32,174 bases of DNA from Klebsiella pneumoniae (GCA_945877175.1 CAMCRC010000026.1:1-32174); one strand, 5' to 3'. Shown: positions 8,904-17,463, numbered from the stretch's first letter. The notes: generated by a model from the letters alone, not told the origin. Numbers and translations: made by a program.

Positions 8904-9659
8904 ATGACAACTGGCAACTCCGACAACACCAGCGCAACAACACTGAACGCTGAGACCAAATCAGCTGGCGCCCCACCCAAGGGCAGCTTCCTGGCCAATC
9001 TCGCCTTCAACATCGTCATCCCGGTGTTCATCCTGAGCAAGCTCAGCGGCGCTGACAGTCTTGGCCCGTCACTGAGCATCGTGTTCGCGCTGGCCTTCCC
9101 TATCGGCTATGGCCTGTGGGACCTGCGCCAGTCCGGCAAGGTGAACCCCTTCTCCATATTGGGCGTGGTGAGCGTGTTTCTGACCGGCGGCATCAGCCTT
9201 CTGCAACTCGACCCGCAATACATCGCCATCAAGGAAGCAGCCATCCCCGCCTGCATCGGTATCGCCGTGCTGTTTACACAGCGCACGCGCTTCCCGCTGG
9301 TGAAGACCTTGATTCTGAACGCGCAGCTGGTACGCACTGATGCCTTGTACGAGGCTCTGTCGCAACGCGGCAACACGGCACTGTTCGAGAAGCGCCTCAG
9401 CCAGGCTTCGCTGATTGTGGCAGGGAGTTTCTTCGTGTCTTCGACGCTGAATTATCTGCTGGCCAAGATCATTCTGGTCAGCCCGCCGGGCACTACGGAG
9501 TTCAGTGAAGAACTGGGGCGCATGACGGCCCTGAGCTACCCGGTGATTGCGCTGCCGAGCATGGTCATCCTGATGCTGGCCATCTGGTTCGTCTTTTCAC
9601 AGATACGGAAGCTGACGGGCGAAAGCCTCGAAACCTTCCTGGTGGACACCGGCGCCTGA
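8904..9659 (+). CDS. VC0807-like multi-pass membrane protein
   Basis: A 251-residue integral membrane protein. After a hydrophilic Thr/Ser/Asn-rich N-terminus come hydrophobic segments around residues 32-50, 55-70, 84-100 and 113-125, a soluble stretch with LILNAQLVRTDALYEALSQRG, and two more membrane segments ending near LSYPVIALPSMVILMLAIWF. The pattern, including IPVFILSKLSG, matches the VC0807 family of small inner-membrane proteins, whose function is not established. The ATG at 8904 avoids overlap with sseA, although its Shine-Dalgarno is poor. It is convergent with the iron ABC genes, 20 nt apart. Confidence 0.8.
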   Translation: MTTGNSDNTSATTLNAETKSAGAPPKGSFLANLAFNIVIPVFILSKLSGADSLGPSLSIVFALAFPIGYGLWDLRQSGKVNPFSILGVVSVFLTGGISLLQLDPQYIAIKEAAIPACIGIAVLFTQRTRFPLVKTLILNAQLVRTDALYEALSQRGNTALFEKRLSQASLIVAGSFFVSSTLNYLLAKIILVSPPGTTEFSEELGRMTALSYPVIALPSMVILMLAIWFVFSQIRKLTGESLETFLVDTGA

Positions 9660-9679
9660 TCAGGCACCAGGCTCAGCCC

Positions 9680-10723
9680 TCAGCGGCGGAATGCCACCAG
9701 GTGGTCCATTTCGATATGGATACCGATCTTCTCGCCCTGCGCGTGCCGATGATGGCTGGGCACCAGACTGAGCACATGCGTGCCGTCGGGCATCTCCAGG
9801 GTATACAGGTATTGCGAGCCCCGGAACGCCTTGTCCAGTACTTTGGCTGTCTTGGGACTGTCGTCGTCATGAATCACATCGTCAGGGCGTATCAGCACTG
9901 ACAAGGCAGTGCCCGTCGGAAACCCGTGCAACTCGCCGCCCCCCAGTATCCCAAGGGCAGTCTCCACAAGCTCTTCATCCAGCACCGTGCCATCCAGAAA
10001 CACGCCTTCTCCCACAAAGTCTGCCACGTAGGCACAGACCGGCTGGTGATAGAGTTCGAACGGCGTGCTCCACTGCAGCAGCTCGCCGGCACGCATCACG
10101 CCGATCTCGTCAGCCATGGCGAATGCCTCGTACTGATTGTGGCTCACCAGAATCGCGGTGATACCGTCGTGCTTCAGTACCAGGCGTATCTCGCGGGCAA
10201 TCTGCTCCCGCAGCTCCACATCCAGACTTGCAAAAGGCTCATCCAGCAACAGAATGCGCGGCTTCGGCGCCATCGCCCGCGCCACCGCCACGCGCTGTTG
10301 CTGGCCACCGGACAGCCGGTGCGGAAAGGCATCCAGATACTCGGCAATCTTGAGCATGCTGGCCAGCTCCTGCACGCGGGCGGTGCGCGCGGCAGCGCTC
10401 ATGCCCTTCAGGCCAAAGCTGATGTTGTCGCGAACGGTAAGATGGGGAAACAAGGCATAGTCCTGAAACACCATGCCGACGTGGCGTTGTTCAACAGGCA
10501 GACTGTACTGAGAATTGCTCACGACATTGCCGGCAATCCGGATCTCGCCCTCCAGCGCCGGCTCGAACCCTGCGATTGCACGCAGCAGGGTGGTCTTGCC
10601 GCAGCCACTCGGGCCCAGCAGGCAGCCGATCATGCCTTCCTGCAGATGCAGGCTGATGTTGCGGACGATGACGGTACGCTCAAGGGCGACGGACACATTG
10701 TTCAGTTCAAGTACGTGAGTCAT
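9680..10723 (-). CDS. fbpC: ferric-iron ABC transporter ATP-binding protein
   Basis: A 347-residue ATPase that powers Fe(III) import through the paired permease. Walker A GPSGCGKTT is at 37-45, the Q-loop at VFQDYALFPHL, the signature LSGGQQQR at 137-144 and Walker B ILLLDEP at 157-163. A C-terminal TOBE-like regulatory region (about residue 240 onward) is also present. In known FbpC the C-terminal domain may sense iron. The start overlaps the 3' end of the permease gene by 17 nt, so the two are translationally coupled. Specificity for iron is inferred from the binding protein and the gene order. Confidence 0.93.
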   Translation of the reverse strand: MTHVLELNNVSVALERTVIVRNISLHLQEGMIGCLLGPSGCGKTTLLRAIAGFEPALEGEIRIAGNVVSNSQYSLPVEQRHVGMVFQDYALFPHLTVRDNISFGLKGMSAAARTARVQELASMLKIAEYLDAFPHRLSGGQQQRVAVARAMAPKPRILLLDEPFASLDVELREQIAREIRLVLKHDGITAILVSHNQYEAFAMADEIGVMRAGELLQWSTPFELYHQPVCAYVADFVGEGVFLDGTVLDEELVETALGILGGGELHGFPTGTALSVLIRPDDVIHDDDSPKTAKVLDKAFRGSQYLYTLEMPDGTHVLSLVPSHHRHAQGEKIGIHIEMDHLVAFRR

Positions 10724-12404
10724 AACCTGGTCTGGACCGCGAAATGGTCTGGTTGAGAATGATGACGGGAATGATGCCGGCCAGCACGATCATGAGGGCC
10801 GTACTGGAGGCTTCGGCCAGCCGCTCCTGATTGGCAAGTTCATAGGTGCGGATGGCGAGCGTGTTGAAATTGAACGGGCGCAGAATCAGGGTGGCGGGCA
10901 GCTCCTTGAGCACGTCCACGAACACCAGCAGGCTGGCGGTCAGCAGACTGCCGCGCATGACCGGCACGTGCACGCGCCGCAGAATCTGCAGGGGCCTGAG
11001 CCCCATCGAACGTCCCACATCGTCCATGGTCGGCTTGATCTTGCCGAGTCCCGCATCGAGGGTGTTCAGTGCCACCGGCAGGAAGCGCACCAGGTAGGCG
11101 AAGACCACTGCCACCAGTGTGCCACTGAGCAGCAAGCCCGTGGAGATATCGAAATTCCTGCGCATCCACGCATCGAGCGTGTTGTCGAACCAGGTGAACG
11201 GAATCAGCACACCGATCGCCACGACCGTGCCTGGAATGGCATAACCCAGGCCGAGCACCCGGACCATGCCGCGCAGCGACAGGCTCGGGCGCAGCCGTTT
11301 GGTGTAACTGATGAACAAGCCCAGCAACAGGGCGATGACGGCGGTGATGCCAGCCAGTTGCAGGCTGTTGCCGAACATGGTCAGGAAGCCGTCCCGATCG
11401 AGCAGATGCCACGTCTCGGTGGACCATTTGAGCAGCTGGAGAAAGGGGATCAGAAAGCCGAACAGCACTGGCACGCTGCAATAAACAACCGCTGCCCACT
11501 TCTTCCAGCCTCGCAATTCGATACGAGGCAGGCGCGTGTATTTGTTGCTGGTGTGGTGGTAGCGCGCTTTCTGCCGGGACCAGTGCTCCGCCAGCACCAG
11601 AAACAGGATGAACAGCAGCAGCACGGCTGCCAGCTGTGCCGCCGCCGTGCTGCTGCCAAGTCCGAACCAGGTGCGGAACACGCCGGTGGTGAAAACCGAG
11701 ACCCCGAAGTACTGCACGGTGCCATAGTCCGCCAGAGTCTCCATCAGCACCAGCGACAAACCGGCAATGATGGCGGGGCGCGCCAGCGGAATGGCAACTC
11801 GGCGAAACGCCTGAAAGGGGGTGGCACCCAGCGTGCGCGAAACTTCCAGCACACACACGGACTGCTCAATGAAAGCGGTGCGCGACAGCAGGTAGACATA
11901 GGGATACAGCACCAGCGAGAGCATGGTGATGGCGCCGCCCAGGCTGCGGATCGAAGGAAACCAGTATTGGTCGAAGCGCAGCGAGAAAGTCTCGCGAATC
12001 CATGCCTGTACCGGGCCGCCGACATCCAGCAGACCAGTATAGGTATAAGCAATGATGTAGGCCGGCATGGCCAGCGGCAGCACCAGCGCCCATTCCAGGG
12101 AGCGACTGCCGGGGAACTGCGTCATGGTCACCAGCCATGCGGGGCCTATGCCCAGTACCAGCACTATCAGGCCAACCCCCACCATCAGCGTTACCGAGTG
12201 CGTGACGTAGTCTCCCAGCACCGTCTCGTACAGGTGTTGCCAGACACCTTCACTGCTGGCGGTAACGGAGGAGAGCACGGTCAGCACAGGCACACTCAGC
12301 AGCAGGCACAACAACAGGATGCCCCAGGTGGAGGCATGACTGGGAAACCAGCGCTTCAAAGACGACAAGGCCCCTTCCGGGGCCTTGAGTGTGAGTGTAT
12401 CCAT
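10707..12404 (-). CDS. fbpB: ferric-iron ABC transporter permease (fused, two-domain)
   Basis: A 565-residue inner-membrane protein with about twelve hydrophobic segments, made of two tandem BinPD-type permease domains in one chain, the usual FbpB/SfuB form. Each half has its cytoplasmic EAA-type coupling loop: LEVSRTLGATPFQAFRRVAI in the first and VGRSMGLRPLQILRRVHVP in the second. It forms the channel through which Fe(III), delivered by the periplasmic binding protein, crosses the inner membrane. It follows fbpA by 29 nt and overlaps fbpC. Confidence 0.94.
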   Translation of the reverse strand: MDTLTLKAPEGALSSLKRWFPSHASTWGILLLCLLLSVPVLTVLSSVTASSEGVWQHLYETVLGDYVTHSVTLMVGVGLIVLVLGIGPAWLVTMTQFPGSRSLEWALVLPLAMPAYIIAYTYTGLLDVGGPVQAWIRETFSLRFDQYWFPSIRSLGGAITMLSLVLYPYVYLLSRTAFIEQSVCVLEVSRTLGATPFQAFRRVAIPLARPAIIAGLSLVLMETLADYGTVQYFGVSVFTTGVFRTWFGLGSSTAAAQLAAVLLLFILFLVLAEHWSRQKARYHHTSNKYTRLPRIELRGWKKWAAVVYCSVPVLFGFLIPFLQLLKWSTETWHLLDRDGFLTMFGNSLQLAGITAVIALLLGLFISYTKRLRPSLSLRGMVRVLGLGYAIPGTVVAIGVLIPFTWFDNTLDAWMRRNFDISTGLLLSGTLVAVVFAYLVRFLPVALNTLDAGLGKIKPTMDDVGRSMGLRPLQILRRVHVPVMRGSLLTASLLVFVDVLKELPATLILRPFNFNTLAIRTYELANQERLAEASSTALMIVLAGIIPVIILNQTISRSRPGYDSRT

Positions 12405-12433
12405 GGAGAGATCAACCAGAGATTACGGGCTGT

Positions 12434-13441
12434 TTACTGCCATCCAGCGCGATCCATCACGCGCACGGCTTCGGCATTATGGATGCCGAGTGCATCCAGC
12501 GCAATGTCGTCAGCCTTGAAGGTTCCCCAGGATTGCAGCAGCGCGCTGGCGGGCACATCGGCGCGTACGGGATACTCATTGTTGGTTTCGGCGTACCAGG
12601 CCTGGGCCTCTTCGCTCACCAGAAACTCGATCAGTTTGACGGCAGCATCGCGGTTCTTGGCGGCTTTGGTGACTGCGGCACCGCTGACGTTGACGTGCGC
12701 ACCATTGCCCTGCTGATCAGGGAAGAACACGGCGACTGACTCGGCAGTTTCGCGCTCTGCAGCGTCCGGAGACTGCAGCATGCCCGCAAGGTAGTAAGTA
12801 TTGCTGATCGCCAGCTGACATTGACCGATGGCGACAGCGCTGATCTGATCGCGGTCACCACCCTGGGGCGGACGTCCGAAATTGGCAGCGAACCCTGTGG
12901 CCCAGGCTTGTGTTGCCTCGACGCCGTTGTGTCCGATCATGGACGCCACGAGCGACTGGTTGTAGATGTTGGAGGAAGAGCGGACACAGATCTTGCCGGC
13001 CCACTTCGGGTCAGCCAGATCAGCATAGGTGGACAGGTCATCCGGGCTTACACTGGCCTTGTCGTAAATCACCACGCGGGAGCGCACGGAGACGCCAAAC
13101 CACTCGCCGTCGGTATCGCGGTACTGTGCGGGAATCACACTGCTTAGCACATCGGAGGTGACGCTCTGCAGCAGTCCGGCTTCCTTGGCGCGATAAAGAC
13201 GGCCCACATCGACAGTCAACAGCAGGTCTGCCGGCGAATTGGCTCCCTCAAGTTCCAGACGCTGAGTCAGCTCGTCAGCACCGCCGGTCACCAGATTGAT
13301 GGTCACACCCGTGCGCTCGGAGTAAATGTCGAGAATCGGCTTGATCAGATTCTCTTCACGCGCGGAGTAGATATTGACTTCATCGGCCTGGGCAGCAGTG
13401 CCGCAGAGCACCAGCAGGGACAGAGACAGCTTCTTGAACAT
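12434..13441 (-). CDS. fbpA: periplasmic Fe(III)-binding protein
   Basis: A 335-residue binding protein with a Sec signal ending near AQA-DEVNIYS. Family marks are DEVNIYSAREENLIKPIL at the mature N-terminus and the adjacent tyrosines Tyr216-Tyr217 in SNTYYLAGM, which in FbpA proteins bind ferric iron directly. It delivers Fe(III) to the FbpBC transporter. AGGAG lies 7 nt before the ATG. It is the first gene of the three-gene minus-strand operon and sits directly behind a Fur-box-like promoter. Confidence 0.95.
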   Translation of the reverse strand: MFKKLSLSLLVLCGTAAQADEVNIYSAREENLIKPILDIYSERTGVTINLVTGGADELTQRLELEGANSPADLLLTVDVGRLYRAKEAGLLQSVTSDVLSSVIPAQYRDTDGEWFGVSVRSRVVIYDKASVSPDDLSTYADLADPKWAGKICVRSSSNIYNQSLVASMIGHNGVEATQAWATGFAANFGRPPQGGDRDQISAVAIGQCQLAISNTYYLAGMLQSPDAAERETAESVAVFFPDQQGNGAHVNVSGAAVTKAAKNRDAAVKLIEFLVSEEAQAWYAETNNEYPVRADVPASALLQSWGTFKADDIALDALGIHNAEAVRVMDRAGWQ

Positions 13442-13489
13442 GGCACAACTCCTGATCGCAGATTCGGTAAGACTTGCAAACTTGCTTAG

Positions 13490-13518
13490 ATGATAATTGA
13501 TCTCATTTAGGTTTGCAA
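13490..13518 (-). promoter_or_regulatory. fbpABC promoter
   Basis: Read on the minus strand: -35 TTGCAA (13518-13513), a 17-nt spacer and -10 TATCAT (13495-13490). It lies about 50 nt upstream of the fbpA ATG and overlaps the Fur-like site at 13491-13505. Confidence 0.7.
13491..13505 (-). promoter_or_regulatory. Fur-box-like operator
   Basis: The minus-strand sequence TGAGATCAATTATCA matches 11 of the 14 defined positions of the 7-1-7 Fur consensus TGATAATnATTATCA. It covers most of the -10 element, which is where an Fe-loaded Fur repressor would block fbpABC transcription. The same gap holds the start region of the divergent haem lipoprotein gene. Confidence 0.65.
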
Positions 13519-13697
13519 TCGGTCAGACCAGCAACCGTTGGCTGCGACATGTGAGAGAATAGGGCGTGACGGAGCACCTCAAGAGTGCGCTAGAATGCCG
13601 GGCAACGGCCCGTTCAGGCACAACACACGAACACCGCCGTCAACCCGATCCCATAATAAAAGCGCTCTCAGCACGGCGCGCACAAGGGGCCCACGTC

Positions 13698-14198
13698 ATG
13701 TCATCAATCCGCTGCACTCTCGCCAGTCTCGCTCTTGGTCTTGCCGCCTGCTCCGAACCGCCAGCCACCGCCACTGCCACAACTACTACCACCCCTGCGG
13801 CCGGCTACAACCTGACGCTGGGAATGAAAGACTTCATGAACCTTGTGCTGGAACCCACTGCCGATGTGCTCTGGGACTCTGCAGGGTGGGTAAACGACAT
13901 TGAAACTGGCTACCAGGAGTTGTACCCCACGACGGATGCTGACTGGGACATGGTGCGCCAGCGCGCCGCGCAGATCGTCGAGGCCGGCAATGCCCTGGCA
14001 CTGCCTGGACGCGCCGTCGACAGCGACGCCTGGCTGACCTACTCCAATGCTCTGAGCGCTGCCGGCGCCATGGCAATGGAAGCGGCCGCCGTACGCAACC
14101 AGGAAGACTTCTTCCAGGCGGGCGCGCAGATGTACAGCGTGTGCAGCGCCTGTCATCAGACCTACAACCCGGAAATTTCCCGCTTCACGTCAAACTGA
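13698..14198 (+). CDS. cytochrome c'/c556-like haem lipoprotein
   Basis: A 166-residue exported protein. The signal peptide ends in the lipobox LAAC (Cys18), followed by an Ala/Thr-rich linker (20-36). A mostly helical domain ends with one haem-binding motif CSACH at 149-153. A single CxxCH near the C-terminus of a helical bundle is the plan of the cytochrome c' and c556 family; Met43 could be the distal ligand. It is predicted to be a membrane-tethered periplasmic electron carrier or gas/metal-responsive haem protein. It is divergent from fbpA and 11 nt upstream of the HupE-like gene, so probably co-transcribed with it. An in-frame ATG at 13566 would bury the signal peptide and is rejected. 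Confidence 0.8.
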   Translation: MSSIRCTLASLALGLAACSEPPATATATTTTTPAAGYNLTLGMKDFMNLVLEPTADVLWDSAGWVNDIETGYQELYPTTDADWDMVRQRAAQIVEAGNALALPGRAVDSDAWLTYSNALSAAGAMAMEAAAVRNQEDFFQAGAQMYSVCSACHQTYNPEISRFTSN

Positions 14199-14209
14199 GG
14201 CGAGTAACG

Positions 14210-14932
14210 ATGCCGTTGCCGGGTCAGCACAGCAAACAGGTCCGTCTGGTGGTTGGCGCACTGTGGATAGTTGCCGTATCACTTTGGGCCGGCTCCGCCT
14301 GGTCGCACACCATCGCCGGCAGCAATGCCGTATTCGTGCAGGGCATAGACGGTCCAGCCATTGCCGCCTTCATCTATCTGGGCGCCAAACACATGGTCAC
14401 CGGCTACGACCACCTGCTGTTTCTGTTTGGAGTGCTTTTCTATCTGGCGCGCCCGCTGCAGGTGGTGCAGTACGTCACGCTGTTCGCCCTCGGACACAGT
14501 CTGACTCTGCTCGGTGGCGTACTGTTGTCCCTGCAGGTCAACGCGGCTCTGATCGATGCAGTCATCGGCTTCTCAGTCATCTACAAAGGATTCGAGAACA
14601 TGGGTGGCTTTCGCACCCTTGGCATCCCGACTCCCAACCCGCGCGTGGCTGTTTTTGTGTTCGGCCTTTTCCATGGCCTGGGACTGGCAACACGCCTGCA
14701 GGCATTCGAGCTGAATCCCAATGGCCTGCTGAGCAATCTCCTGAGCTTCAACGTCGGGGTTGAGATTGGCCAGATAATGGCGCTGACAGCCGTGTTTCTG
14801 TTGCTGAGCCTGTGGCGTCAGTCACCCGGATTCGGGCGCCACGCGTTCATCACCAACACCTTGCTGATGGGCGGCGGAATGCTGTTGGTCGGCTATCACC
14901 TCAGTGCATGGATTTCAGGAAACGGTGTCTGA
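14210..14932 (+). CDS. HupE/UreJ-family membrane protein
   Basis: A 240-residue inner-membrane protein with a cleavable-looking N-terminal segment and about six transmembrane helices. It carries the family metal-site motif H-x6-H with Asp, HMVTGYDH (61-68), followed by LLFLFGVLFYLARPL, and the second motif FGLFHGLGLA. HupE and UreJ relatives move or bind nickel or other divalent metals; which metal is unknown here. The start at 14210 follows the cytochrome stop closely; an earlier in-frame ATG at 14141 lies inside the cytochrome gene. It is probably translated with its neighbours on both sides. Confidence 0.85.
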   Translation: MPLPGQHSKQVRLVVGALWIVAVSLWAGSAWSHTIAGSNAVFVQGIDGPAIAAFIYLGAKHMVTGYDHLLFLFGVLFYLARPLQVVQYVTLFALGHSLTLLGGVLLSLQVNAALIDAVIGFSVIYKGFENMGGFRTLGIPTPNPRVAVFVFGLFHGLGLATRLQAFELNPNGLLSNLLSFNVGVEIGQIMALTAVFLLLSLWRQSPGFGRHAFITNTLLMGGGMLLVGYHLSAWISGNGV

Positions 14933-14952
14933 TCACCGTACAGGAGACGCAC

Positions 14953-15528
14953 ATGAACGATCACACGCCGCAGGGCGACACCCCGACACCCCGCTCGCTG
15001 GCGCTGGCTGGTGGCATTGCCGCGGTTCTGGCTTCGGCAGTTCTGGTAGTGGCAGTGTTGCCTGCCGAATTCGGCATTGATCCGCTGGGAACAGGCAGAG
15101 CGCTGGGGCTCCTGGCCCTGGGCAATGCTGAGGAAAGCCCGCTGGAGAGCCGCGATGCATTGCATGCCACAGACAGCGCCGAATTCGTACTCGAACCCTT
15201 CCAGTCACTGGAATACAAATATCACCTGGCAGAAGAGGCAACGCTGGTCTATTCGTGGGATGCCAGCAGTGCGCTGGTGTTCGACATGCATGCAGACCCG
15301 GAGGGGTTGGAAGGCGAGGAATTCGTGGAGAGTTTCGAGCAGGCCACCGGCACGCGCCGCTCAGGCACTTACCACGCGCCCTTCACGGGCATCCACGGTT
15401 GGTTCTGGGAGAATCGCAGTTTCGAAGTTGTCACGCTGCGCATAGAAGCGGCGGGGTTTTTCGATGCTTCGGTGATATTCCGGGACGGCGGCACCTTTGA
15501 CCGCGTCCCGGAACCGGCATTCGAGTAA
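14953..15528 (+). CDS. membrane-anchored periplasmic protein next to HupE
   Basis: A 191-residue protein with one N-terminal membrane helix (about 15-39, ALAGGIAAVLASAVLVVAVL) and a soluble domain of roughly 120 residues. The domain contains EFVLEPFQSLEYKYHLAEEA, many aromatic residues and the segment GIHGWFWENRS, and looks beta-rich. Similar genes follow HupE/UreJ genes in other proteobacteria and are annotated as transmembrane anchor proteins; their function is unknown. CAGGAG lies 7 nt before the ATG, 20 nt after the HupE-like gene. It is convergent with the next gene. No catalytic motif is visible. Confidence 0.75.
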   Translation: MNDHTPQGDTPTPRSLALAGGIAAVLASAVLVVAVLPAEFGIDPLGTGRALGLLALGNAEESPLESRDALHATDSAEFVLEPFQSLEYKYHLAEEATLVYSWDASSALVFDMHADPEGLEGEEFVESFEQATGTRRSGTYHAPFTGIHGWFWENRSFEVVTLRIEAAGFFDASVIFRDGGTFDRVPEPAFE

Positions 15529-15535
15529 GCGCTGC

Positions 15536-15982
15536 TCAGCGCTGCTCGTCGGGGTCGGTGCCGTCGGTGGGTGCACCGGTGCCTGAAGAACCCATGAACA
15601 GCTTGCGGCCGTCCGGGAACGTGATGTCACGGCCATTGCCTCGGCAGGAAGGCGTGCACAGACGATCCTTGCTCTGGTAGCCCGTCACCACTATCTCAGT
15701 GCCCAGCTGCAGGGAATCGCGATTGATGCCACGACGCAGCAAAGTGTTGGGCGTGCCGCCCTCCACCATCCAGGCCTGCTGGGTACCGTCTTCGGCAGTG
15801 TGATTCAGGTGAATCCACGAATGTGGGTTGATCCACTCCACGCGCGTGATCGGGCCACGCAGCGCGATTGGCAGATTCGCATCGAACTCTGCTGAAAACG
15901 CGTGGTGCGCAGAGGCCGGCATCGACACTGCGACCAATGCTCCGGCCACCGCTGCGGCCGCCAACAAACTCTTCACTGTCAT
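15536..15982 (-). CDS. exported DUF6152-like protein
   Basis: A 148-residue protein with a clear Sec signal, MTVKSLL to about ASAHH. The mature start HHAFSAEFD and the segments IALRGPITRVEWINPHSWIHL and WMVEGGTPNTLLRRG are the pattern of the DUF6152 family, small exported beta-rich proteins of unknown function. Two cysteines are present in CTPSC. The start at 15982 has GAGGG 7 nt upstream; an in-frame ATG six codons earlier lacks a site. It is 36 nt downstream of the next minus-strand gene, probably in one operon with it. Confidence 0.75.
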   Translation of the reverse strand: MTVKSLLAAAAVAGALVAVSMPASAHHAFSAEFDANLPIALRGPITRVEWINPHSWIHLNHTAEDGTQQAWMVEGGTPNTLLRRGINRDSLQLGTEIVVTGYQSKDRLCTPSCRGNGRDITFPDGRKLFMGSSGTGAPTDGTDPDEQR

Positions 15983-16018
15983 TTTTCTACCCTCTGGCAT
16001 TGTCTTGGTTTATTCGTT

Positions 16019-16939
16019 TCAGCCGTCGACATCTTCCCCGAACAACTCGGCCTCACGTCCTTTTCTGTACTTTCCGTACATCAATTCTTCCACAAACTCC
16101 ACGCACTTGAATTGCGGGAGCTCAAAGCCTTGTTCAAGTCTTCTGTAAATCGGCATGCTGATGGTCCATGGCCGCTCGAACAGGTCCGGATCTTCCATCG
16201 TGGCCTGATACTGAATGACGTTGGCGCTCTCCATGGTGTAGCGCTCTGTCACCTTCAGCTTGTAGGTGTGGTAATTGCCCGCTCGGTCGAACCAGGAGCG
16301 GTCATCCAGACCTGTCACTTCAACCACAAACGTGTCGCCATCCCAGTACCCGTAGGACTGTCCCATCCAGGCATCCAGCGGGGGCGGGCCCGGGTCTTCC
16401 AGGTAGATGTTGCGGACGGCACCGGCGAAGGAATAGGCGATGAACATGGCCTCTTCACTCTGGAACACCTGGAACGGATGGGGGACGTACGTGGCACGCG
16501 GAACGCCCGGCATGAAGCACTTGATTTCGGGGTCGCTGCTCACCCAGTTGGTCTGATTCTCCAGTCGGCGTGCAAGAGCCTCGGGCTTGTAAGGAATCAC
16601 ACCCCCTTCCACAACGCTGAAACTGGCGGGGACAGCCCCCACAGCTCCCATCGCCACGATCTCCGGTGCAGGCACTGGCACGAAATCCCCTGGCACCAAG
16701 GCATGGGCGGCTTTCGCCGGAGCGGCTTCAAGATTGTTGTTGGCGGTACTGAGCACCTGCCAGATGCCATTGAAATCGGGCTTCCCACTGGGCGTGCGGG
16801 GAATAGCGGACGCAGGTGCCTGCTGCACCGGGGCTGCGGCTGCTTCCACGCCTGGCTGTGGATCTGCCGGGGCACAGGCTGCGCAACTGAGGATGACTGC
16901 AGCTGCAAGCAACAGCCGCTTTTCTTGTTGTGATGTCAT
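16019..16939 (-). CDS. exported lipoprotein of unknown function
   Basis: A 306-residue protein with a signal ending in the lipobox SCAAC (Cys22). It has a Pro/Ala-rich linker and then the motif TPSGKPDFNGIWQ, found in many exported proteins of marine gammaproteobacteria and Acidobacteria. Later stretches include MFIAYSFAGAVRNIYLED and YWDGDTFVVEVTGLDDRSW, which suggest a repeated beta fold. No catalytic residues can be named. Proteins of this type often occur next to DUF6152 genes, as here. The start at 16939 lies 8 nt after a GAGG; a longer in-frame reading to 17014 crosses the predicted promoter. Confidence 0.72.
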   Translation of the reverse strand: MTSQQEKRLLLAAAVILSCAACAPADPQPGVEAAAAPVQQAPASAIPRTPSGKPDFNGIWQVLSTANNNLEAAPAKAAHALVPGDFVPVPAPEIVAMGAVGAVPASFSVVEGGVIPYKPEALARRLENQTNWVSSDPEIKCFMPGVPRATYVPHPFQVFQSEEAMFIAYSFAGAVRNIYLEDPGPPPLDAWMGQSYGYWDGDTFVVEVTGLDDRSWFDRAGNYHTYKLKVTERYTMESANVIQYQATMEDPDLFERPWTISMPIYRRLEQGFELPQFKCVEFVEELMYGKYRKGREAELFGEDVDG

Positions 16940-16965
16940 GGAATGACGCCTCTTTTTGTGAGGCG

Positions 16966-16995
16966 ATATAAACACCTGCAGATTGTACGTGTCAA
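16966..16995 (-). promoter_or_regulatory. promoter of the lipoprotein/DUF6152 pair
   Basis: On the minus strand, a perfect -35 TTGACA (16995-16990), an 18-nt spacer and -10 TTATAT (16971-16966, or TATATC one base further). Immediately downstream, GCCTC/GAGGC (16964-16960 and 16952-16948) can form a 5-bp hairpin that contains the GAGG ribosome-binding site. Confidence 0.5.
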
Positions 16996-17094
16996 GCCGG
17001 TGGAGATGCGGCAAAAAGTCTCAAAATGGTCAGTCGCCAGACGAGTAGTGGCAGTGAACTACACTGCCACGCTCCCAATCGACTGGATTGGACT

Positions 17095-17463
17095 TCAATT
17101 CGCCTTGCGGCCGACGAAGGTACCTTCGGCCATGCCACTCAAATCCAGGCTGCCTTTGATGGTGCCATCCTCCTGCAGGGTCCCTTTGTAGGTGATCGAG
17201 CCGGCATCAACAACCAGAACGAACTGGAAGTCGTTGCCAGTGGCAGTCCCGGTGAAGTCGGCGTCGCCGATCTGGCCGGTGTAATGGCCGGCAATAGTGC
17301 CGTCGCTGCCCTGGGTCATGGTGACGGCAGCAACGCCGTTCTGCCCCATCACTTCGACGGCAAAACTCCAGCTACCGCTGACATCTGCACTGGCGAGCGA
17401 CGAGGCCAGCAGCAAGCAGGCACAAGCGGCCCTGGAAATGGTGTGAAAAGTCTTCTTGAACAT
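17095..17463 (-). CDS. small exported beta-rich protein, unknown function
   Basis: A 122-residue protein with a Sec signal of about 26 residues (to SLASA-DVSG). The mature part alternates polar and hydrophobic residues in short strands with GSWSF, GTIAGHYTGQIG, ADFTGTATGNDFQF and GTIKGSLDL. This is the pattern of small exported proteins that report total solute or act as binding shells, reminiscent of lipocalin-like barrels. No cysteines remain after processing. GGGGGGAG precedes the ATG. I do not recognise a named family. Confidence 0.65.
   Translation of the reverse strand: MFKKTFHTISRAACACLLLASSLASADVSGSWSFAVEVMGQNGVAAVTMTQGSDGTIAGHYTGQIGDADFTGTATGNDFQFVLVVDAGSITYKGTLQEDGTIKGSLDLSGMAEGTFVGRKAN

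Noticed and set aside
10968-12716. A 582-residue open frame on the plus strand
   Set aside because: It is antisense to the permease fbpB, and its product is Gln/His/Arg-rich without recognisable motifs; the permease frame has clear transmembrane and EAA-loop patterns.
15528-15543. Hairpin AGCGCT-GCTC-AGCGCT between two convergent stops
   Set aside because: There is no T run, and AGCGCT is itself palindromic, so the match is weak evidence for a terminator.
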